In this document: in pieces, positions 1 through 12,000 of the stretch
Numbering within the stretch: the stretch's first letter is position 1
Layout: each line of letters opens with the position of its first letter
Assembly: GCF_000485595.1 (NCBI RefSeq)
Contig: NW_014579013.1
Location: forward strand, 21,674-46,228
Length of the DNA: 24,555 bases
Direction of reading: 5' to 3'
DNA from: Priapulus caudatus
Taxonomy: Eukaryota; Priapulida; Priapulimorpha; Priapulimorphida; Priapulidae
The notes under the pieces: generated by a model
What the model was told of the DNA's origin: nothing
Database searches by the model: none
What the model saw: the letters and a program-made list of their open reading frames with translations, nothing else
Program-made: the position numbers and the translations under genes

Positions 1-3000
1 CTTTCTCCTTTCCTTTCCCCTCCTTTCCTTCTCTCTTCTCATCTTTCTCTTTTCTCCTCCCGTCCCTCTCTCACTATCCTCCTCCCATCCCCCCTTCTCC
101 TTTTCTCATCCCTTCTTCTTCCCCTCTGGCTTCCTCCCTTCCTTCCCCTCTTTTCACATTCCCCCTTCATTTCTCCGCTCTTCTTACTTCCTCCCTTCCC
201 TACTCTTACCCTCCCTTTCCACCCCCTCCCTTTACTCTACAATATCCTTTTCTACCTCGCCTTCCCCCCCTTCTCCCTTTTCTCTCTTCTCCTGCCTTTT
301 TCTTTCCCCTACCCTCCTCTCACCATTTCATCCTCAATTTCTCTTCCTCCTGTACTTCCGATCCCCCCCCCCCTGTTTCCCTTCCCTCCAATTCCCTTCC
401 TCCTCCTTCCTCTTCCCCCCCTTCCTACCTCCCATTCCTCCCCTCTTTCTTTCCCCTCCCCTTCCTTTTTTATTTTCTCTTTTCTCCCCCCCCCCTTTTT
501 TTCTCCCTCTCTTTTCCTCCCCTCTTCGTTCTACCTCCCCTCCTTTCCTCCTCTCCTTTCTTTCCTCTTATCACCTCCCTATTCCTTCCCTTTCTACCTT
601 CTCCCCCTCTCTTCTTCACCTTCGCTCCCTCCTCTTCCTTTTCTCTCCTTCCCTCCTTCCTATCCTCTTTATCTCTCCTCTTCTCTCTCTCCCTTCCTAT
701 CCTTATCCCTTTATTCCCTCTCTTCCCTCTCTTTCCTTCTTCGCCTCCCTCCTTTCACCCCCTTCCCTCCTATCTTCCTTCTCCTTCACCGTCTCTCCTC
801 TGTTCTCCCTCTCCATTCCTCCTCCACCCTGTTCTCCTCTCCCCTAATCCTCTCCCCCTTCATTCTCTTCCTCCCTCTACTTCTACTTCCCTCATCCTCT
901 CTCCTTTCTCCTTCTTTCTATCATCTCCCCTTCCTTTCCCTTCTCAGACCCTTCTTCCATCTCCTTCTCTCTATCCACACTACTTACCTCCACCATCTTC
1001 GCCTCACTTCTATTCTTATCATCTCTCTTCACTCCCTTTTACATCTTTTTTCCTCCACCTTCTCCATCTCTTTTCCTCTCCCCCTTCTTATATTTTATTC
1101 TCCCTTCCCCTCCTTCCTCATCTTCTTTCTTCGCCTTCACTCCCTCCTTCTCTATCTTATCTGCCCTCTTCATCATCCCCCCCCTATCTCCTTCTCCCTC
1201 CCTCTTTCTCCTCCTTCCTTCCCTATTTCTCTCTCTCTTCTCTCTTCTATCCTTCCCTTCTGTTTCCCCTTTCTCTTCCCTCCCTCCCCCTCCCTTCTTT
1301 GCTCTCCTTCCCTCCCTCTCTTCCTATTCCTTCTCACTTCTTCTTTACCCCTTCATCTCTCCTTCTTTCCCTCTTTCACCTTCTCCTCTTGCCCTCTTCC
1401 CCCCCCTTAACTTCCATCCTCCCTTGCTTCTCTCTTCTCCTCTTTTCTTCTTCCTCTCTCTCTCTTCTCCTTTACCTCACTTGTCCCTTCTCCCCTCTCT
1501 CCCTCCTTCCCCCATTATTCCTTCTCTCCTCTTTCATCTTACCCTTCTCTCTCCTCCTCATTCACCTCCACTTCTCTTCTCCCCTTCTTCCTCTCATCTT
1601 CGTTTTCCCCTATTCTTTTCTCTTCTCTTTCTCCTCCCTCCTCTCCTATTTCCCCTTCACTCCCCTATCCCCTCTCCCTATTCTCTCTTCCCCCCTCTTT
1701 CTTCCTTATCTCCCCACCTCCTGCCCCTTTCCCTCATCCACTTCCATTCCCCTACCTTCCTCCCTTTCATCTTATCCTCTATTCCATCACTTCCTTTCCT
1801 TTTCTACTTTTCTCTTCTCTGCTTTCTCTCACTCCATTTCGTTCTCTCTATTCCCATTCTCCCTTCTTCTCCTTCTTCCCCCTCCTTCCCTTCCCCCCTC
1901 TTTCCCCCTCTTCCCTCTCCTTTCTTTCTCCCTTCTTCCTCTTTCCCCTCCCTTTTCTCTATTCATCCCTTTCCTCCTCCCCAATTCACACCCCCATCTT
2001 CCTCCTCCCTCCCTCCCCCTTCTTCTTTCTCTCCCCCTCTCCTTCCTTCTCTCCTTTTCTCTCTCCTCCTTCCTCCCCCTGTCCCCCTTTCCTCCTTACT
2101 TCACCTTCCTTCCCTCCTACTTCTTCTTTTCCATTCCTCATTCCTCCTATTTACCTTCCTCCCTTCTCCCCTCGTCTCCCCTACACCTTTTCTTCTGCTC
2201 ATCATCCTTTCCCCTCCGTTCCGTTCATCTCCTCCCTTCTTTATTCCTTGCTCCTCTTATTCCTTGATCCCTTATCTTTTCCTTTCCCTCCCCCCTCTTC
2301 TTTTTTACTCTCTTATTTCCTATTTCCTCTTTCTCCCACCCCTCCACTTCTTCTTCCTCCCCTTCCTTTCCCCTCCTTCTTTTCTTTCCGTTCCTTTTTC
2401 GCTTCTCATCCTCTCTTTTCCCTTCCTCTCCTCGTCCCCTTCTTCTTCCTTTCCGTCCCCCTTCCCTGCCCTCTCCTTCCCCTTTTCCCTCCCTTTTCAC
2501 CTCCTCCTCTCCTTTCTCCCTCCCTTTTTTCTCCCTCCTTCTTTCCACCGCCCTTCCTCCTTTCTCTTTTCCTTTCCTTTCCTCTTCTACCCTCTCCCCC
2601 TCTCCTTCTTTCACTCTTCCTCTCTCCTTCCTTCCTTCCTCTCCCCTTTCTCCCTTCCTCCTTATCATCTTTCCCATCCCTTCCTTTTCTTCCTTTTCCC
2701 TTTCTGCCTCCCCCTCCTACACTTCTTCTTCCCCTCCCTCTCCTCTCCTCTCTCTCCTTCTCCCCCGCCTTCACTCCTTCCCTTTCTTCTTATTTTCCCC
2801 TCTCTCTCACCGCTAAGTTCCCCCATCTCCTTCATTCTTATCTCCCTTATATCCCTTAATTCTCTCCCCGCCCTCTTCTTCTCTCCTCCACCCTTTCCTC
2901 CTTCCTCCCTCCTCCCCCTCTTTTCAATGCTCCCTCCCCTGCTCCTCTCTTATCTCATCCCTTTCCCCCTCTCATCTCTCTCTTTTTCCCTCTCCATCTC

Positions 3001-6000
3001 TTCCCTCCCCTCGCCGTTCTTCCCATCTTCACTCTCTCCCCTACCACCCTCCTCTTCTTACGCTCTCCTTTTCCTTCCTTTCTCCTCCATGTACCATCCC
3101 TTCCGTGCTTCCTTCTCTTTTGCCTCTTCTTCTTCCCTCCCCATCTTCTCCCCCCCTTCTCCTCCCCTCTATCTTCCCCTTCCCTCCTCCCTCTTATAGT
3201 TCTCCATCTCTACCCTTGTCTTCCTTCTTTTTCTCCCCCTTCTCCTTCTCTCCTTTTCATTCCCTTTCCTTTCCCTTCATCACACCTCACCTTCTCTCTC
3301 TCCGTTATATTCCTTTCTTTTCCCTTTCCTTCTTCTTCTCCTTCTACTATTCTTCCACTTCACCTTTCTTCCTCCTATCCTTCTTATCTTCTTTCCCTTT
3401 CTTCATTTTACCCTCCCCCTCGCCTCTCTGTTCTCTCCCTCCCTTCTTCCTTCGCTCCGCTTTTCCCTCATCTCCCCATCCTTCTCCCCATCTCTCATCT
3501 CTTCCCTCTCCTTCTCCCCCCTTTTTATCTCCTTTCTCCCTCGCTTGCTCCCCTTCCTCCTCCATCTCCTAATCCTCTGCTCCTCCCTCTTCCTCTCTAC
3601 CCTTCCCTCTCCACCTTCTTACTTTCTTTACCCCTATCTATTTCCTACTTATCTGCTCCCTTTTTACTTTCTCTACTCCTCCCCTCCTTTCCTTTCCCCA
3701 CTTGCCTTCTCCTCTTTCACTCTTCCTTTTCCGCTTTTCTTCCTCCTTTCCTTCTCTTTCCTCATCCTTCCTCTCATCCTTCCTCGTCCCTTCCGGTCCT
3801 CTTTCCCCCTTTTTTCCTTTCTCTTTCATTTCTTTCCTCTTTTCCCCCTTCCCTCTCTTACTCCCCTTCTTCTCCCTCCTTTCCACCCCGACTCTTCTTC
3901 TCTCTTTCATTCTACTCTCTCACCTTCCTCAGTTGACCCTCTCTCTCCCCATCCTCCCCCCTCTTTCCCCTTTTCTCCCCTCTCCTTCCCATCTCTCCTT
4001 TTCTTTTCCTCTTTCCTTCCTCACTTCCCTCTTTTACTCTTTCTCATTCTTTATCTCCTATTCTTGTCTCCCCTTCTGACTTTCCTCCCCCCCTCGTTTT
4101 CCTACCGCTTGTCTCATCTTATCCCTTACATCCTCTCTTCATCTCCTCTCTCCTTCTCTCCTTCCTCCTCTCTATTTACCCCCTTCTTCTCCCGCCACCT
4201 CTTTTCTCCCACTTCTCCTCTCCTTTTTCTTCCGTCGCATTTCCTCTCCTCCCTCCTCCTCCCCCCCCTCTTCCCCCCTCACCTCCTTCCTCCCCCCTCT
4301 CATCATCCTCCCTTCTTCCTTCCTTTCTTCACCCCACTTTGCTTTTCCCCTTTACTCTCTTTTCCCTCTCCCCCCCCAGCCTCTTTTCCCTCCTTCTTCC
4401 ATTTCTTCCCTCCCCTCCATTTCCCCTTTCTTCCCTCTTTCTTCATCTTTCTTCTCCTCTCCCCCTCTCCCTCCTTTTCTTTCCCTTACCCTTCTATCTC
4501 CTCCCTCCTTTCTCTACTTCTTCCTCTTCTTCTTCTTCCCTCTCCCTCCTTTTTCCCCTCCCCTTTGCCCTCCTCCTCTCGTCCTCCCTTTCTTTTCTCC
4601 CCCTTTCTCTCTGCCCTTTTTTCCTTCCCCCCCTTTCTCTCTTTCTCTTTCTTCTCCCTCCTCTCTCCCTTTTCCCTATCCCATCTGCTCTACCTTTATT
4701 CTCCTTCCTTCTTCCCTACTCTTCTCCTCTTCTCTTTTCTTCTCTTCCTCTACCTTTCCCTCTCAGCCTTTTCTTCCCCTCTCATCTTCTTATCATTCCC
4801 CCCCTCTCCTCCCCTTCTTCCTTTTCCTCTCTCCTCTCACCTCTCAGCCCCTGCATCATCCCCTACTCCCTTCTCTCCCCCCCCTTTTCCCTATCCCTCT
4901 TTCTCTTCTCCCCTCCCTTTCCTCTCTCTCCTCTCATTCCCTATTCCTCACTTCCTTTTCCCTTCTTTTCTTCCTCCTCTCCCTCCCTTTACCTCTCCCA
5001 TATTCTCTTCCTCTTCCTCTTTTTTCTCTTTCCCTCCTCTCTTCCCTTCCCCCCTCTTTCCTCCCCTCTCCTCTCTCTCTTCCGCCTTCCTCTACCCTTC
5101 TTCCCTCCTTTCCCCCCTCCCTCTCATTCCCTCCTCCCTTTCTATCTCCTCTCCTTTCTTCTCTTCTTTCCCCTTCCCTATTCGCCTTCCATCTCTCTCC
5201 GCCTCTCTCCCCCCTTTTCCCTTCTCCGTCTTACTCCCCTTCCCTCTCTTACTTTTTCTTCGCTACTCCTCTCCCCCTCCTCTTCACTCATTTCCTTCCC
5301 CTCCTTCCTTTCTTTTTTTCCTGCACTTCCCTCTTCATCCTTTCATTCTCTTTCCCTCGCCCGTTCTACACCGTTCCGCCCATCTTCTTCCTCCCCATCT
5401 CCCATCCTCCCCTTTATCTCTTCCTTCCCCTCCCTCTCTCCTTCGCCCTTCTTACCTTTTTTTTCTTCCCTCTTTCCGCTATCTTCTCCCTTCTTCTTCT
5501 CCTCCCTTCCCCCCTTTTCTTTCTATTTTCCTTCATCTTCCTCTCTCCCCTTTTCCTCTCTTTCCCACTTTATTCCCTCCACTTCTCTCCTCCCCTCCCA
5601 CTTCTTTTTCCCCCACCTCCCCCTTTCCCATCTCTTCCTCTTCTCTCTCTTTTCTTCTCCTCTTACCTATTCTGCTCCTCCGCTTCCCCCGCTTTTTGCC
5701 CCTTTATCTCCCTCCCCCCCCTTCCTCCAGCCCCCCTTTCCCCTATCTCTACTAGCCTCCCTATTCTCCTTTTCCCATCCTCCACCCTTTCCTTCCCCTC
5801 CCCCCCCTCATCATCCCTCTTCCTTCCCTACCCCTTCCTCCATGCCACTCCTTCGTCCTCTATTTCGTTCTTGCCTCTTCCCTCTCATTTCCTCCCTCTT
5901 CCCTCCCTTCGTCTCCCTTTCCTATCTCCTCTCCCTTTACTCCCTTTCCCCCCTTCCTATTCTTCTATCTTCCTCTCCCTTCTCTCCCTCTCATCTCTCC

Positions 6001-9000
6001 TCCTTTCCCATTACTCCCTCCCTCCCCCTTTACCTTTTTCTTTTCCCGTCGCCTTCCCTTCTCCCCCCTTCTTTTCCATTCTTCTCCCTCATTTATTTCC
6101 CCTTCTTCCTCCTTGCCCCCCCCCTTCCGTCCTGCCCTCATTGCTTTCATTCTTCCATTCCTCTTCCCTGTTTTTTCTATATCTTCCTATTTTCCCCCTC
6201 TTCCTTTTTCTCTCCCCTGTTCCTTTCCTCCCCTCTCTCTCCTTTCTCCCCGCTCCTTACTCCCTCCTCCCTCCTCTTTCCTCCCTCCACTCTTCCCATC
6301 ATACTCTTTTTCATCCTCTCCCACCTTTCACCCTTCTCTTTCTCCTACTCCGCTCTTCACCTACGCACTTTCCTTCCTCCTTCCCCTCCTCGCTCTCTCT
6401 CTCTCTCTCTTTTCCTTCCTCTCTCCGATCTATTCTTTCTCTCCCCCCATCTTTCCCTCCTCTCCCTCCTCCTTACTCCTTCCCCTCCAGTCCTTCTTTC
6501 CCTCCTCTTGTTCCTTCTTGCTCCTTATCTTTCCTCCATCTTTTCTTCTATACTTTTCCTCCCTCTCCTCCTTTTCCTTCTCCATCTCTTTTCTCTCCTC
6601 CCCACTTCCCTTCCTTTTCCCTCCTCCCTCTCTCTTCTCCCTCCCCTCCCTCCCCTTTTCTCTTCCATCTCTCTTCTCCCCCTCCCTACCCATCTCCCTC
6701 TTATCTCCTCTACTTTTCGCCCTTCCATTTATCCCCCCTCCCCCTCTTCTCTCTCTCCTCCTTTTCCTTCTCTTCCCCTTACTCTCTCCATCTTCCACTT
6801 CTTCCTTCCTCCTCCTCTTTCCCTCCCTCTACTCACCCTTTTCTCCTTCCTCTCTCGCCTCCCCTCCTTCCGCTCCTCTTCCTCTTATCCTTCTCACTCT
6901 CATTCCTGTCCCCCCCCCTCCTCCCCTCTTTCTTCTTTCTTCCCCTCCTTCCTCTCTTCCCTCTCCTTCCCCCCCCCTGTCTCACTCCTTCTTTTCCCTC
7001 TCTTATCTCGCTTCCATCTGTGCCCCTCCTTTCTTTTTCCCCCAATCTCTCCTTTCTCCCCCCCCCACTTCACCTAGTTTTCTCCTCTTCTTCCTATTCC
7101 TTTCCCCCTCCTCCTCTCGTCGCCTCCCATCCCCCTCTCCTTCTCTCACTTTTTATTCTTCTTTTCTCCCCTTCTCTCCCTTCCCCTCCTCCCATCTTAC
7201 TCTTCCCCTCTTCTTCTTTCCCCTGACCTGTCCCCTACCACCTCTCTCCCCCCCTTTTCTCCATCCATTTCCGCTTCTTCCTTCCTTCCCTCCCCCTCTC
7301 CTTTTCCTTTCCTTTATCTTCCTCTGCTTCTCTTCATTTTCCTTCCTCCTCCCCCCCCTCCCTCCTTTCCTTCCATCCCCCCTCTTATTCTCTCCCTCCT
7401 CTTCTCCCTCTTCCCTCCTCCCCCTCTCCTCCCTTCCCTCTCCTCCTCCTTCTCGTCGTACTCTTTCCCCTATCTCCTTTTTCCACCTCTTCTCTTATCC
7501 GCCTCTTCCTCCCCCCCCTTCGCTTCCTATCTCTCTTTTCTTCCTCAGTTCCCTTCATTCTCCTTTTCTTATTTTCCGCAACTTCCCTTTCGCCTCTTCT
7601 TTCCTTCTTCTCTTTCTCATCGTCTCCCTTCCCCCTCCCCTCCCCCCCATCCTTTTTCCCTTTCCCCTATCTCCCCTTCTCTCCTCCGATTCCATTTTCC
7701 CCTCTACAATTCCTCTGTTTTATTTCTCCCTCCCTCTCCTTCTCCCCTTCCTCCCTTCCTCTTCCCTTCTCTCTCTCTTCTTCCCCATTAGTCTCTCTAC
7801 TCCCCTCTTCCTTTCTATTCTTTCTATTTCCCTTTCTTCCATTCCTTCTCTTCTTCTCCTCTTCTCTATTCCTCTCCCTACCTTCTTCCTTTTCCTCTCT
7901 CTTCCTTTTCCTCCTTCTTTCTCTCTCTCCTTTCCTTCACTTCTACTCCTTCCTCTTTTTTCTCCCCTTCCACTTTCGCCCTTTTCCTCTCCCTCCTCTC
8001 TTTCATTCCCCCTCGCCCTCCATCCTTCCTCTTTACCACCTTTCCTCTTCACCTTTCTTTTTCCTCCCTCATCACCACCTCCACTGCCTCTCTTCCTCTC
8101 TTCCTATTTCTTCTATTCCTCCCCACTTCTTCCTTCCGCACTTTTTCCCCCTCACTTCCCCTCTCTTCCCCCTTCATTCTTACTCCTCCTTCCCTCTCCT
8201 CCGCTTTTTCTTCCTATCCCCCCTCTCCTCTCTTTCTTTTCCCCTTATTCCCCCCCTCCTTCCTCCCTCTCATTTATTTCTCTACTTTTCCTCCTCTCTC
8301 CTATCTTCTTTTCCCCATTCACTTTCCCTCCTTTTTCCCCTCCCCTCTCTTTTCCTTCCCCACTTTTTTTTTCTTCCCCCTCGCTCTACTCTCTTCTTCT
8401 CTATCTTCCTCCTCTCCCCTTTCCTCTCTCCTTGCCTCCTCTTTCTACTCTCCTCCTCCTCTCTCTTTCCATTCTTCACCTTCTATTTTCTCCCTCTCCC
8501 TATCTTCACCCTTCTTCTCTGCCCAGCTTCTTCCTCCATTCTCTTCCCCCTTTCTAGCCTTCCCCCCACCTCCTTCTTCCCGTTACTTTCCCTTTTCCCT
8601 TCCTTTCTCTTTCCCTTCATTCGTCCCTCCTTTACTCTACCTCTTTCCCTTCCTTCCCTTCCCCCATCACCTCTTTTCCTTTCTCCCCTCTTCCTTTCAC
8701 CCTTTTCCTCTCTTCTTCTCTTCCCTTCCTAGCTTACCTTTTTTCTTCATCCTCCCCCTCCCTGCTCCTCTTATATATCTCTTTTCTTCACTCACCATTC
8801 TCCTCTTTCCCTTGCTCTATCTTACCTCCTTATCTCACCCTTCCTATCCCCTTCCGTCCTTTCTCTCCCCCATCAACACTCCCTTATCCTATTTTCTTTA
8901 CTTCTCTTCCATCCTCTTCCACCCTTTCTTCCCTTGCCCTCTTTCCTCCTATTTCTTCCGCGCCTTTCATTTCTTCTCCTCCGTCCTCTTTCCCTCCCTC

Positions 9001-12000
9001 CCCTCTCGTTCTCACTTACATCCCCCCCTCCACTCCCCCTCCCTCTCCCTTACCCTTTTTTTCTCTTTCTCTCTTCCTCCTTTTCTTTTCACCTCTCCCT
9101 ATCCCCCTTCCTCTTTTCCTTCCATCCTTCCTCCCATCTCCTCTTTCCTCCCCCCCCCTCCCCTCTCATTTCCCTTTCTTTCGCTACATTTCTCATCCTA
9201 CCTTGTTCCTCCCTTCTCTCCACCCTCCTCCCCCCTTTCTTTCTCTCCCCTCTCCCCCGCTCTTCTCCCCACCACTCCCCCCTTCCCTCTCCTCCTTTTT
9301 CCCCTCTCAGCTATCCCTCTTTCCCTCTACTCCTTTCATCCTCCTCCCTTTTGCTTTTCTTCCCTCCTTCCCCCCTCTTTCCCCTTCCCTTCCTTCCTCC
9401 CCCTCCCTACCTCTTCCTTTCCTATCTTACCTTCACACTCCTTCCCCTCATATTTCCTTACCTCCTCTTCTTCCCTCCTCTCCCACTTCTATCTCATTCC
9501 CATCCTCATCCTTCTCTCTCCTCTTCTCCCCTGCTTCCCTTTTCTCCTTCCCAATCCCCCACTCCGCCCTTTTACCTCTTCAATTTCCTCCATCTTCCCT
9601 GCTCTTTCCTCCCTTTCCCTCTTTATCTTCTCCCCTATCCCTCTTCCCTTCCTCCCCTTTCTCTACTTCGTTTATCTCCTTTATTCTCTACACTGCCCTC
9701 ATCCCGGCTTCCTGTTGCCTTCGTTCCCCTCATTCTCTCCTTCTTCTTCCTCTATCTCCCCTTCCAGCTATCTTTCCCTCCTCCCTTTTCCATCGCTTTC
9801 CCTCCCCCCCTAGCCCCTCTCACTCCATTTCCCTTCCTTAACTTATCGTTTCTCCCCTCTCCTCGTCTCCTCTCCCTCCCCGTCTGTCTTTCCCTCACCC
9901 TCCTTCTTCTCCCCTATTCCTCACCTTCCTTTTTCTTCTTCCCCTTCTTTCCTTCTCTCTTCTTCTCCCCCCTTTTTCTCTTCTCCCTCCTCGCCCCTTA
10001 CCCCCATCCCCTCTTCTCCTTCCCTCCCCTCCCCTCACCACTACATCCTTTCCTATTCCTCTTATCTCTCCCCTCTACTTTCTCCTCTTCCTCGTCTCAT
10101 CTCGCCTCCCCCCTCCATGTTTCATCTTACCTCCCCTGTCACTCCTTCCCTCCCATCCCACCTTTATCTTTCTTCGATCCTACTTCCTTACTTCCTACCC
10201 CTCCTTCTTACTTCCTCTCCTCTTGCTTTCCCCTCCCATCTTCTCCTCTCTCACCTACCACCTTCTTCTTCCCTTCCTCTTTTCACTCCTCCCTGCCTCC
10301 CCCATTTTCTTCCTCCTCTTCCTCTTTTCCCCTCCCTCCTTCGCTATCCTCCTTCTTTCCTTCCTTCCTTCCTCTTTCCCCTCCCCCTCTACCTTCTTCT
10401 CATATCCTCTTTCCCTCCCTTATTCTCTCGCCTCCCTTTCTTCCTTCATTCCCTCTTCCCCTTCCCCTTCTCCCTCTCTCTATTTTCTTCTTATCCCTAT
10501 TTTTCTTAATTTTTTCCTTCCTCTTTCCCTTTCCTCTCCCTTTCCTTCTCCACTTATACCTTTCCCCTCTCCCCCCCTTCCCCCTCCTTTCTTCTTCTCC
10601 TCCTTACCCCTTCTTCCCATTCTTCACCCTCTCTCTTTTATCCATTTTTCCCTATCTCATCTTTTTTTCTCCTTCTTTCTCCCTTCTTATCCTTCTCCTT
10701 CTTCCTTCCTCCTACCTGCTCCTTTTTTCCTCGTCACCTCTCCACTCCTTTCTTACTTTTCACTTCTTCTCTCCCGCCATCTTTTCATTCCTCTCCTTCT
10801 TCCCCCCTCCCCTTATCTGCCCTTCTCTTTCTTCCTTATCCCTTATTTCTCCTATCATTCCCCTACTCCTCCATTCCATCCTTTTCTCTCCTCTCCTTCT
10901 TCCCTGCTCCTCTCTTACTCTCAATTCACCTCTTCCTCCCTTCCTCTCTCTCTACTGTTCCTTTTCTTTTTTCTCTCCTCCCTCCTCCCTCTCTTTTCCT
11001 TCTTCCTCTCTCCTTTTCTCCCTCCCTTTTCCTCTCTTTCCTCCTCCCTTCTGCATCTTTCCTCTTGTTTTCCTCTATCCATCTGCCCCTTCATCCCTCT
11101 CCTCTCCCTCCTTTCCTCTCCCACCTTCCTCATCCTTTCCCTCCATCTTCTCCGCCCACTACCTTCTTGCTCGACCTCCTCCTTTCTTTCCGGCCTTTCC
11201 TTTCTTTCATCTTTACCTTTTCCTCATTCTTTTCCATCTTCTTCTGCCCCGCTTCTCTTCTGCCTTCTACCTTATCTCCTCTCTATTTCCCCTCTTCCCT
11301 TCCCCTCTCCTCCCCTTCTTTCTTCCCCCTTCTTTTATTTTCTCTTCCCCCCTCCCATTCTATCTCCCTCCCTATTCCTCCCCTCTCCTTTCTTCCTTCC
11401 CCTTTTCCTCCTCCTCTCCCCCCCACTCCCCTTCTCCCTCCCTCTGCCTCCTCACTTTCCTTTCTTTCTTCTCTTCTCCCCCCCTCTTATCTCTCTTTCT
11501 CCTCCCCCCCTTTACCCTTTTCTTCCTTTTCTCCCTTTCCTTCCCCTTCACTCTACCCCTCTCTTCCCTCTCTTCCCTCCCCCCTCTTCTCCCCTCTCCT
11601 CCTACTTCCCCATCCCTCTTGTCTCTTCTCCTCTCACACTTATTCTCTCCTTCCTCTTCCCCTTATTCCTCCCCTCTGCATCCTCCTTCCTTCTTCTCTT
11701 CCCCCCTCTCCCTCCCCCACTACTCTCTTTCCTCTCCCCTTCTACATTCCTTCTCCTTCTCCCCTCTCCTCCCCCTACCCATCTCCGTATCCTCCTCGCT
11801 CCCCTCTCCGTCCCCTTCTATTTTCCCTCCCCTCCCCTTATTCTCTCCCCTTTTCCCTTCTCTCCTTTCTCCTCTTCGCATGCCTCCCATCTCTCTCCTT
11901 CTCTCTATACCTCATCCATTTCCCCTTTTCCCCCCTCCCTCCTTCTTCCCCCTCTTTCCTATCCCCTTCTTTTCTTTCTCTCTCATCTTTCGCTCTCCCT